Assembly: GCF_001854805.1 (NCBI RefSeq)
Contig: NZ_MBLO01000271.1
Location: 1-64,000 of the forward strand
Origin: Pseudofrankia coriaricola
GTDB taxonomy: Bacteria; Actinomycetota; Actinomycetes; Frankiales; Frankiaceae
Direction of reading: 5' to 3'
DNA: 64,000 nucleotides
The stretch's first letter is position 1. The number at the start of each line of letters is the position of its first letter. The notes below the pieces were generated by a model. It worked only from the letters and a program-made list of their open reading frames with translations, was not told the origin of the DNA and did not search any database. Of this stretch, positions 1 to 7,216 are shown piece by piece. Both the position numbers and the translations under genes were made by a program.

Positions 1-857
1 TGTGCCTCCACTGTCGCGCGTTGCCCATCGGACAGGACACCGGTCAGCGCGTGCAGCGCGCGTAGCCGGGTCTGGTCCAGCTCGCCGGCCGTCAGGGCGT
101 CGAGGGCGGCCGGGAGGCGGTGGGCGAGGTCCCAGGCCTGGTCAAGCCGGCTGGTCATCGTCCGCGGCGACTGACCCAGCTCGGCCGCCAGCTCGTCGCC
201 CAGATACGGCGAGAACGGCTCACCCTCCCCGTCGCCGTCCAGGCACCGGCCGGCGGCCGGGTGCAGCTGTGCCAGCCGCACCTGCGCCCGGATCGCCAGC
301 CCCTCCAACCGCGACGCCAGCCGCACGAGACCTACCACCAGATCGAACGCCTCCGCCTCCCCGCACGCCCCCAGACCCGCCAGCAGCTCGTCGAAGACCC
401 CACCCACCGCAGCCAACCGAGCCACCAACCCACCACCCGCCCCAAGCCCATCGACAGCGGACCCATCGACGGCCCGCCCGCTGGTGGTCGGCCCTTCGAA
501 GTCAGCGACGCCGACGACGGGCCTGTCACCAGGTGGAACGGACGTCGCCGGGGCAGCGGAGGTGTCGCTGGTGGTCGGCGAGTCGGCGGGACGCCGCGGG
601 TCCGGGATCTTCACCGGATTCGCGGTGCCCTCCGCTGGCCCCGTTCCGGCCCACCGTGCCCGCGTGTCGGCACGTGATGCCGGACGGCGTGGTGTTACAC
701 GCAGAGCCGACCGGCCACCCCCAGGACCCGCCAGCCGCGACGCCCGATCCGACCGCGCCGAGCCGGTCGCGACAGCCGCGGCGCCGTCCGCGGTCGAGGA
801 GTTCTGCGACAAGGGCACAGTGCCACCGCCCGGACCGTCGCCGCGCATTTCAAACAT
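1..857 (-). CDS. DUF222 (13E12-type) domain protein, N-terminal part, runs off the left edge
   Basis: Reading the minus strand from the ATG at 857 gives one open frame to the window edge (at least 285 codons, no stop). Residues 1-130 are Gly/Ala/Pro/Ser-rich and low in complexity. From about residue 140 there is a helical region with leucine and alanine repeats (for example GVFDELLAGLGACGEAEAF and AGELDQTRLRALHALTG). The pattern of paired helices with AIRAQVRLAQLHP fits the DUF222 region of actinobacterial 13E12-family proteins. These usually carry a C-terminal HNH nuclease domain, which would lie beyond the left edge and cannot be seen. A second in-frame ATG lies at 848. This is a multicopy family of uncertain function, often in mobile-element-like genomic neighbourhoods. 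The family call is made from the pattern only. Confidence 0.7.
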   Translation of the reverse strand, partial: MFEMRGDGPGGGTVPLSQNSSTADGAAAVATGSARSDRASRLAGPGGGRSALRVTPRRPASRADTRARWAGTGPAEGTANPVKIPDPRRPADSPTTSDTSAAPATSVPPGDRPVVGVADFEGPTTSGRAVDGSAVDGLGAGGGLVARLAAVGGVFDELLAGLGACGEAEAFDLVVGLVRLASRLEGLAIRAQVRLAQLHPAAGRCLDGDGEGEPFSPYLGDELAAELGQSPRTMTSRLDQAWDLAHRLPAALDALTAGELDQTRLRALHALTGVLSDGQRATVEA

Positions 858-1339
858 GCGTTCATCCTAGCCAGGAAAACGGAATATCACAAACCGCCAA
901 CCGCGCACCTATAAACAGCCACGAGGCCTTCGCATTCAATCCCGACGCACCTAGAAGTTAAACACCAGGAGGCCCGAAAAGAAGCCTTACCAAGAAGCTG
1001 GTACCGATATTCTTCTACGTATATGAAAACCGGCCGGCAGAGCACCGGGAACGCGATGAGGACGGTTACCTCCCACAGACGGCCACGTCCCTTTACACAC
1101 CGCATCACCGCCCCAGTTCGGACCGCGGCGCCACGGACCTCGCAACCGGCGTCCTGGCCGCGCCCACCCGGGTCACCCCGTGCTCGTGCTGATCAGAGAG
1201 AGGCTCGCCGACGACATCGCTGACGGTCCTGAAAGTCAGCGGGCCGTTCCACTACCTGCCCGCCATCACCGGCAAGACCGCCGACCTCGAGCGCACCACA
1301 CGCGTCCCGACCGTCATCACCACCGCCTCCTCGTCGAGA

Positions 1340-1480
1340 TCAGGGTTCTCCCTCCCGGTGCGGCACCCACCACGGCGCGTAGATGTAGTCACCAGGACCG
1401 GCCTCGATCCGCATCTCCTCCGCGCCCTCCAGGGAGACGCAGCTGGGGATGGCCTTCACGACGTCGATCCCGGTCCCGGA
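1340..1480 (-). pseudogene. Cupin-domain protein remnant
   Basis: The minus strand encodes a peptide ending MRIEAGPGDYIYAPWWVPH followed by REGEP and a stop. The GD(Y/F)IYAP...PH pattern is the second conserved cupin motif (acidic/Gly-Asp turn, Pro, metal-binding His). Only about 45 residues of cupin-like sequence remain; the residues upstream of VVKAIPSCVSLEGAEE do not look like a cupin and no start signal is visible. It is best read as the 3' end of a decayed gene. The motif is seen directly; the pseudogene status is inference. Confidence 0.4.
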
Positions 1481-1712
1481 GCTGCCATGGTGATGGTTCG
1501 CCGGCCTCGTCGCGGCGGCGACGGCGTCTGCCCCAGCCAGAGGTCGACGGGACCGACCGTGCCACCGGAGATCGTCTCGATCTGGCGCATGCCGGCCGGC
1601 CGCGCTCACCGCACCGGCCGCGCGGACAGCCCGACCGGCCTGATCCGGGGCGGCCGCAGCCGAAAGCCATCAGCCGGCGACGGACGAGGGTGTCGGCATG
1701 GGACCACCGGAC

Positions 1713-1752
1713 CCGAGGCACCGAGGCACCGAGGCACCGAGGCACCGAGGCA
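1713..1752. repeat. Five perfect tandem copies of an octamer
   Basis: CCGAGGCA is repeated five times without a mismatch (1713, 1721, 1729, 1737, 1745). The unit length is not a multiple of three, which argues against a coding role. It lies about 160 bp upstream of the sulfotransferase gene. Confidence 0.9.
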
Positions 1753-1915
1753 AGGCGAGCACCGGGCGGGCGTCCCGCGGCCGCGCGACGAGGGCCGCTG
1801 GCTGTCGGGTCGTCCGGGCTGGGCCAACCCCCCGCGACCGTCGATGCGACCTTTGTTATCTTTTGCCTCATAGGCCCCTTGCCATGTGGGTCGTCCCACG
1901 GCGAGAGGTTGAGGC

Positions 1916-3097
1916 GTGCACGCAGACGAGCTACTCGCGGCGGCCGTGGACAGCACCGGGCTGTCCGACTTCGGCGACGACGAGGTCTTCGGCGGGGACG
2001 GGTGGCGGGACGGGCTTGCCCGACTGCTCGACGACCTTCCGGGGGCACGGTTCAACGAGCTGGGGCATGTGGCCCTCGGGCTCGAGATGGGCGCCTACCT
2101 CAGCCGCCGGCTGCGGATCGTGGACTACCACCGCACCAACCCGCAGATCCGGGATCTCGACATCGTCCCGCCGGTGATCATCGTGGGACAGGCCCGCACC
2201 GGCACCACGCTGCTGCACGACGCCCTCGCCCAGGACCGGGCCCATCGGGCGCCGATGACCTGGGAGGTCGAGCAGCCGGTACCGCCGCCGCGGACCGAGA
2301 CCTTTGAGACCGACCCGCGCATCGCCGAGGCCGACGAGCTCTACGCCGCCACCGATGCGCTCATCCCGGGCTTCCGCAAGATCCACCAGCTTGGTGGACG
2401 GCTCGCGCAGGAATGCGGCCGGATCATGGGTACCGCGTTCATCAGTACGATCTTCCCTTACCAGTACCACGTGCCCAACTACATGCACTGGTGGCTGCAC
2501 GACGCTGTCAGGGACGGCCACATCGCGGGCGCGTACGTCTGGCACCGGCGTTTTCTCGAGGTGCTGCAGAGCGAGCACCGTGGGGAGCGCTGGCTGATCA
2601 AGTGGCCGTCGCACATCTGGACGCTGCCGCAGTTGATGGCGGAGTACCCGAATGCCCTGCTCGTGCAGACCCACCGCGACGTGGCGAGGCTGGTCGCCTC
2701 GAACACCAGCCTGTCCGCCGCGCTGCGCGGCCTTCACTCCGACCAGGTCGACCGGGAGGAGACCGCGGCGCTGTTCGCCGAGCTGCTCCTCGACGGGGTC
2801 GAACGCTCCGTGGACGCCCGGCTCGACGGGACCGTCCCGGCCGACCAGGTCATCGACATCCAGTTCACCGACCTCATGGCCGACCCGATGGCGACAGTAC
2901 GGGCAATCTACGACCGCTTCGGCCTCGAGCTGAGCCCCCAGAGCGAGACCCGGATGGCGGACTTCGTACGGGGCAACAAACGGGGCACGAGCGGGCACAG
3001 CTACGACTTCGCCGACACCGGGCTGGACCTCGCCGAGGTCCGGGCCCACACGGCCCGGTACACCAAGTACTTCAACGTCCCTGAGGAGGACGTGTAG
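1916..3097 (+). CDS. Sulfotransferase family protein
   Basis: A 393-residue PAPS-dependent sulfotransferase-like protein, which would move a sulfo group from 3'-phosphoadenylyl sulfate to an unidentified acceptor in the cytoplasm. The phosphosulfate-binding loop is VGQARTGTTLL (about residues 89-99), preceded by the usual beta-strand PPVII. A 3'-phosphate-binding segment is seen at QTHRDVARLVASNTSL (about residue 245). The rest (IKWPSHIWTLPQLMAEYPNA, and a C-terminal RGTSGHSYDF) follows the Stf0/actinobacterial sulfotransferase_3 pattern. The GTG start at 1916 follows GAGAGGTTGAGG. The gene stands alone, so the acceptor cannot be inferred from context; related proteins in actinobacteria modify lipids and glycans. 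Confidence 0.85.
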   Translation: MHADELLAAAVDSTGLSDFGDDEVFGGDGWRDGLARLLDDLPGARFNELGHVALGLEMGAYLSRRLRIVDYHRTNPQIRDLDIVPPVIIVGQARTGTTLLHDALAQDRAHRAPMTWEVEQPVPPPRTETFETDPRIAEADELYAATDALIPGFRKIHQLGGRLAQECGRIMGTAFISTIFPYQYHVPNYMHWWLHDAVRDGHIAGAYVWHRRFLEVLQSEHRGERWLIKWPSHIWTLPQLMAEYPNALLVQTHRDVARLVASNTSLSAALRGLHSDQVDREETAALFAELLLDGVERSVDARLDGTVPADQVIDIQFTDLMADPMATVRAIYDRFGLELSPQSETRMADFVRGNKRGTSGHSYDFADTGLDLAEVRAHTARYTKYFNVPEEDV

Positions 3098-3351
3098 CCG
3101 CCTCACCCCGGGGACACTCTTCTTCGTGCATGATCGTCGGAGGCTTGGCTTCCGCGATCGGGCCGAGGCCCGCGGCCACCAGGAGATCATCAAGAGTCCA
3201 CACCACCCGCGATGATCAACTGGTGGCCACCCTGCGTCCCGAACCACCACGCCCGCATGCCGACCTGGCCAGCCCGCCGCAACAGCCAAAACCAACTGAC
3301 CACAAATCCACGGCTGCTAGGTACCCGGGGGATGGAAGGCAGTGGCTGACG

Positions 3352-4113
3352 TTAGCGGGCAGTGTAGCCGCCGTCGATGACCAACTCGCTGCCGGTGACC
3401 CACTTGGCCTGGTCAGAGGCCAGGTAGACCGCTCCCCATGCCACGTCGTCGGGGTCGCCGGTGCCGTTGAGCGGATGGGCAGCGTTCAGAGCGATCCGGG
3501 CGTCGTCGAGTGGAAGTCCGCTGTCGGTGGCGTAGCGGATAACCATGTCGGTGAAAATGAAACCGGGGTGGATGGAGTTGACCCGGATGTTGTCCGGTGC
3601 GTAGGTGAGCGCGTCGTTCTTGCTCATCAGCCGCACGGCGCCTTTGGAGGCGTGATACGGCGGAATGTCTCCGCCGCCGACGAGGCCGTAGATAGAGGAG
3701 ATGTTGATGATGCTCCCGGCGCTCGAGCGTTTCAGGTGCGGGATGGCGTGCTTTGTACACAGAAAGACTGCAGTGGCGTTGACGGCCATGACGCGTTCCC
3801 AGTCGGCTAACTCAAGTTCGTGGGTGGGTTTGTTCCTTCCTTCGATGCCGGCGTTGTTGACGAGGACATCCAGCCGGTTGTGCCGGTCGGCGATCGCAGC
3901 GAGGGTGGCGGCGACCTGGCTCTCGTCGGTCACGTCGCAGGCGAACGAGGTATTCGCACCGCCGAGTTTGCCCGCTGCGGCGTACGCTGCGGCATCGTCG
4001 AGGTCGAGGATCGCGATCGTGGCGCCCTCGTCCGCCATTCGGGTGGCGATCGCGAGCCCGATGTTGTTGGCGCCGCCGGTCACGACAGCGACCTTGCCTT
4101 CGAGTCGTCCCAT
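3352..4113 (-). CDS. SDR family NAD(P)-dependent oxidoreductase
   Basis: A 253-residue classical short-chain dehydrogenase/reductase. The nucleotide-binding loop is TGGANNIG near the N-terminus, the structural NNAG is followed by EGR, the catalytic Ser is in ISSIYG, and the YHASK gives the Tyr-x-x-x-Lys pair; the C-terminus ends GSELVIDGGYTAR. The chosen ATG at 4113 has a strong ribosome-binding site (AAGGAGCAATC) directly upstream; a longer reading to 4179 lacks one. It is the last gene of a minus-strand set with acetone carboxylase subunits, so it may oxidise a secondary alcohol (such as 2-propanol) to acetone or act on acetoacetyl intermediates. That role is inference. Confidence 0.85.
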   Translation of the reverse strand: MGRLEGKVAVVTGGANNIGLAIATRMADEGATIAILDLDDAAAYAAAGKLGGANTSFACDVTDESQVAATLAAIADRHNRLDVLVNNAGIEGRNKPTHELELADWERVMAVNATAVFLCTKHAIPHLKRSSAGSIINISSIYGLVGGGDIPPYHASKGAVRLMSKNDALTYAPDNIRVNSIHPGFIFTDMVIRYATDSGLPLDDARIALNAAHPLNGTGDPDDVAWGAVYLASDQAKWVTGSELVIDGGYTAR

Positions 4114-4326
4114 GATTGCTCCTTTGGTGGTGTGTTCCGGGCTGCCGTGCCGGCCGGTGTCGGTGAGTCGGGCAGGCACGACTCGCTTTCATAGCGCGAC
4201 GGGCAGTTCCCGGCTCGGTAGTGGCGTCCGCCAACGCACCAGTGCCCGACAGATTCGATGCGTCGCCAGGGCGGAACGCGCGGCAGAGGGGCGGCGGGCC
4301 GTAGCCGACCGTCCCTCGACCGGGCG

Positions 4327-4845
4327 TCAGAGGGTAACGGGCAGTTCCTTACCGAGCCAGTCTCGGTAGAACGTGCCGAGGTCGGGGGTGAAGTCGACCT
4401 CGACAGGGAATCCCGGGGGGACGCAGTCGGTGTCGAGCAGGGTTCCGCTGACGGGACAGAGGAATTCGCGGATCTCGACCAGGCCTGGATCGATGGTCAT
4501 GTCGTTCTCGGGGTAGATCTCGAGCAGGTCTTCCCGTGTGCGGCGCACGATCATGCGGCACTGCATTTTCCAGTTGCCGTCCCATGGCCCGAGTTCGGCG
4601 CCGGCGATCGTCTTGACGATGGCGCTGCCGTTCTTGGCGACGATGAACAGGTTTTCCCCGAGTGGAAGCAGGATCTGCTCGTCCCAGGTTACGAGGCTCT
4701 GCCACGCGGCGATGGTCTCCTCGAAGCGGGTCTCGGACTTCGGTGCCCGCATTAGTCCGAGCAGTTCCTCCCAGCTCAGCTTGTTACGTATCAGGGCGTT
4801 GACGACTTCGGCGGAGCCGGTCGAGCCCTGTGCGGTGTGGGTCAT
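4327..4845 (-). CDS. acxC: Acetone carboxylase gamma subunit
   Basis: A 172-residue protein of the acetone/acetophenone carboxylase gamma-subunit family. Acetone carboxylase is an (alpha-beta-gamma)2 enzyme that carboxylates acetone to acetoacetate using ATP. Visible features are TRFEETIAAWQSLVTWDEQI, GPWDGNWKMQCRMIVRRT, and a C-terminal CPVSGTLLDTDCVPPGFPV with two cysteines. The length matches the family (about 165-175). It lies 13 bp downstream of the alpha-subunit fragment with GAAGGG before the ATG, so the two are probably co-transcribed. The beta subunit (hydantoinase A-type) is absent from the window, so the function of this gamma subunit alone is doubtful unless other subunits are encoded elsewhere. 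Confidence 0.82.
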   Translation of the reverse strand: MTHTAQGSTGSAEVVNALIRNKLSWEELLGLMRAPKSETRFEETIAAWQSLVTWDEQILLPLGENLFIVAKNGSAIVKTIAGAELGPWDGNWKMQCRMIVRRTREDLLEIYPENDMTIDPGLVEIREFLCPVSGTLLDTDCVPPGFPVEVDFTPDLGTFYRDWLGKELPVTL

Positions 4846-4858
4846 GGTCGTTCGCCCT

Positions 4859-6352
4859 TCAGGAGGTGGTCGGCTTGGGGCGGCTGGACGAGTTGGGGAA
4901 GTAGAAGTCGGTTGGTGCGGGCGCGGTGAAGGTCGGCTCGCCGGTGTCGGCGTAGGGGAACTCGGCGATCTGCCAGAAGGCCTTGTACTGGTTTACGATC
5001 GAGTCCGAGAGCTTCGCCGAACGCGCGTACATGTGCGCGACCAGATCGGACACGTCACCGGTCCTGGCGCGCTCGCGCTCGGACTCCCACCATTCCCCCG
5101 CGGTTACCGACTTCGCCAGCCGTGCCGCGCGGCGTTCGTCTCTGCTGGCCGTGGTCGCCTCGGCCGATCCGCCGTAGCCGTAGGCGGCCTTCGCTCCGTC
5201 GACGGTCATCAGGCCCTTGACCAGATCCGCCTCGATCGCGCGGGTGTCGCGGGCGAGCGGGTCGCCGTACCCGACCCCGCCGTAGTAGATGATGCCGAAC
5301 AGGTCGCCCTCACTCAGGTTGGGTGACCACTGGTTAAGCGGGCCGCAGTACCACTCGCGGGCGGTGAGCCGTCCGTCTTTGAGCATCTCCTCGGCCTCGT
5401 CGACCGAGGACGGCAACTTCTCCCCGGCCGCGATGAGGTCCTTGACGTTGGTGTCGGCGACCCACAGGCACTTCCACCCCGCGGGCGGGTAGCCGCCGAA
5501 CAGGCCCTTGTGGAACACCCCGCCATTCATCGCGCCCGACGCGGAGAGGGTCACGTTGACCAGTTCGGAGCCACGCACGGTCCACAGTGACTGCCAGGCG
5601 GCACCGCCGCGGAACCGGCCGTAGCCGTGGTGGTCGGGCACGAAACTGCGTCCGAGGTAGACGTTCGGACCGACCATCTCCCAGGTCTCGGCGTCGCCCT
5701 GGATCCCTTCGGAGTTCCAGATCGGGCTGCCACAGTCCATCCCATCAGCGACACCGCGAGCGCCAAAGCTCTCGCCGGCCATCTCGAAGTTCTGGTAGCC
5801 GGTCGGACCGCCGAACTGGTCGAAGCCGGCCACCCCCACCATGCACGTCGGTGTGGACATGATGATCTCCTCGGGGAACCCCCGCGCGTACCAGCTGATC
5901 CCCATCAGCCGCCAGATGTTGGCGAAGATCGGAATGAGGGTCCACCACGCCAGCGAGGTCGCTACGCCCTTGTAGGTGGCGTTCACGATGGTGCCTTCGG
6001 GCAGGTACTGCTTCACTCCGAGGTAGGCGCCGTCGTTGACGCGTCCGTCGTAGGCCAGCAGCTGGGTGAGCGTGATCCAGAAGCCGCCGTTCATCGGGCC
6101 GGGCGCGCAGTTGAACGGATGGAAGCTCCAGCCGGTGGAGCCCTCGTAGTCGAGTTCCAGCTTTCCCTCGCCGGTGACGGTCATCTCTTGGCGGACGAGG
6201 TCGATGAAGTCGTTCTTGGCCAGCGGATGCACGTAGGGAACGTGGGTGCGCATGTGCACGGGCATGGTCAGGCCGCGGTAGGTGCCGGGCACCATCGTGG
6301 CGCGGACCCGCTTGAGGAAGCTGAGTCGGCCCTGGGTTCCCGGCACGCTCAC
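4859..6352 (-). CDS. acxB: Acetone carboxylase alpha subunit (hydantoinase B family), N-terminally truncated
   Basis: A 497-residue open frame that matches the C-terminal two thirds of acetone carboxylase alpha subunits (normally about 750-780 residues). Recognisable parts are the internal 'Gly-Thr-Tyr-Arg' turn (RATMVPGTYRGLTMP), PFNCAPGPMNGGFW, the acyl-site region FAGFDQFGGPTGYQNFEM-like (seen as VAGFDQFGGPTGYQN), GSPIWNSEGIQGDAE, and the late YYGGVGYGDPLARD. The first 250 or so residues of the family are missing. The frame opens with a GTG at 6352, only 2 bp from the divergent AraC start at 6354, with no room for a promoter. This looks like a deletion or rearrangement junction. The product is probably non-functional. 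Confidence 0.8.
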   Translation of the reverse strand: MSVPGTQGRLSFLKRVRATMVPGTYRGLTMPVHMRTHVPYVHPLAKNDFIDLVRQEMTVTGEGKLELDYEGSTGWSFHPFNCAPGPMNGGFWITLTQLLAYDGRVNDGAYLGVKQYLPEGTIVNATYKGVATSLAWWTLIPIFANIWRLMGISWYARGFPEEIIMSTPTCMVGVAGFDQFGGPTGYQNFEMAGESFGARGVADGMDCGSPIWNSEGIQGDAETWEMVGPNVYLGRSFVPDHHGYGRFRGGAAWQSLWTVRGSELVNVTLSASGAMNGGVFHKGLFGGYPPAGWKCLWVADTNVKDLIAAGEKLPSSVDEAEEMLKDGRLTAREWYCGPLNQWSPNLSEGDLFGIIYYGGVGYGDPLARDTRAIEADLVKGLMTVDGAKAAYGYGGSAEATTASRDERRAARLAKSVTAGEWWESERERARTGDVSDLVAHMYARSAKLSDSIVNQYKAFWQIAEFPYADTGEPTFTAPAPTDFYFPNSSSRPKPTTS

Positions 6353-6353
6353 C

Positions 6354-7178
6354 GTGCAGAGCCCGGAGGCTGGCTGGGACGGGATCTCGGTCCGCGGCTA
6401 CAAATACGCCGGATCGGACGTGCCCGTCCCGCCGATGCGGGACTACATGATCGTCGCCTACCGGCGCGGCGCTACCGCGATGCACCGCCGCTTCGACTCA
6501 CGTTGGTCCTACGAGGACCTCGCGCCCGGCGACGTGTCGCTCCTGACGCGGGCGTCCGAATCGCACTGGCGCTGGCCCGAACCCATCGAGGTCGTGCACC
6601 TGTACCTGACTCAACAGGCAGTGTCGTCGGTGTGCGGTCAGGTCTTCGACCGCGATATCGGCGACGTGGAGCTCCGCGACTTGCTCAAGGCGAACGACCC
6701 CGCCATCCACCGGACCGCGATGCTCATCGCCGCCGAGGCCGCCGCCGGCGGCCTCGGCAGCCGCTTGCTGGTGGAATCACTGTCCGCGCAGCTCATCGTG
6801 CACCTCATCCGCCGCCACGCCGACGTCACCTTCCGCGGGCGGCCCACAGACGGAGGCCTGACGTGTCTCCAGCTCCGCGCAGTGCGGGACTACGTTGCCG
6901 CGCACATCGGTGAGAGCATGTCCCTGGCCCAGCTGGCGGCCTGCGCGGCGCTGAGCCCCTACCATTTCGCCCGCCAGTTCCGCGTCGCTCGTGGGTGCAG
7001 CCCGCACGAGTTCGTCCTCCAGCAGCGGGTCGAGCACGCCCAGCGCCTGCTCAGCCGTTCCCGGATGCCGATCCGCGACATCGCACTGGACTGCGGCTTC
7101 TGTGACCAGTCCCACATGACCCGGGTCTTCAAACGCCACCTCGGCGTCACCCCACGGCAATACCGACTCGCCGCGTAA
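6354..7178 (+). CDS. AraC family transcriptional regulator
   Basis: About 274 residues (GTG at 6354), or 298 if an upstream in-frame GTG at 6282 is used; the upstream piece overlaps the acetone carboxylase fragment and has no good ribosome-binding site. The C-terminal 100 residues hold both helix-turn-helix motifs: MSLAQLAACAALSPYHFARQ and IRDIALDCGFCDQSHMTRVF, followed by the family signature KRHLGVTPRQYR. The N-terminal sensory part (PPMRDYMIVAYRRGATAMHR) is of the kind found in AraC regulators of catabolic genes. It is followed after 38 bp by acetoacetate-CoA ligase on the same strand, so it probably controls that gene and the divergent carboxylase genes, perhaps in response to a ketone. 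Confidence 0.85.
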   Translation: MQSPEAGWDGISVRGYKYAGSDVPVPPMRDYMIVAYRRGATAMHRRFDSRWSYEDLAPGDVSLLTRASESHWRWPEPIEVVHLYLTQQAVSSVCGQVFDRDIGDVELRDLLKANDPAIHRTAMLIAAEAAAGGLGSRLLVESLSAQLIVHLIRRHADVTFRGRPTDGGLTCLQLRAVRDYVAAHIGESMSLAQLAACAALSPYHFARQFRVARGCSPHEFVLQQRVEHAQRLLSRSRMPIRDIALDCGFCDQSHMTRVFKRHLGVTPRQYRLAA

Positions 7179-7216
7179 ACCAGACCCTCGGTTTCCGCCC
7201 CACCCAGGAGTCCCGC

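Larger units (their letters stand above)
858..1915. other. Gene-free stretch with decayed coding fragments
   Basis: About 1.06 kb without an intact gene. The first 150 bases upstream of the DUF222 gene are comparatively AT-rich and probably hold its promoter. Further right are short peptides that look like gene debris: a plus-strand fragment near 1225-1335 (reads GPFHYLPAITGKTADLERTT) and a cupin-like fragment on the minus strand at 1340-1480. An octamer tandem repeat sits at 1713-1752. The sulfotransferase ribosome-binding region (GAGAGGTTGAGG) is at the right end. Confidence 0.6.

Noticed and set aside
1180-2307. 375-codon plus-strand frame overlapping the sulfotransferase start
   Set aside because: Contains the octamer repeat out of register and has a His/Arg/Pro-rich translation; the sulfotransferase frame is the coding one.
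1931-3295. Long minus-strand open frame across the sulfotransferase
   Set aside because: Antisense shadow of a well-supported gene; its translation is Arg/Val-rich with no motif and no ribosome-binding site.
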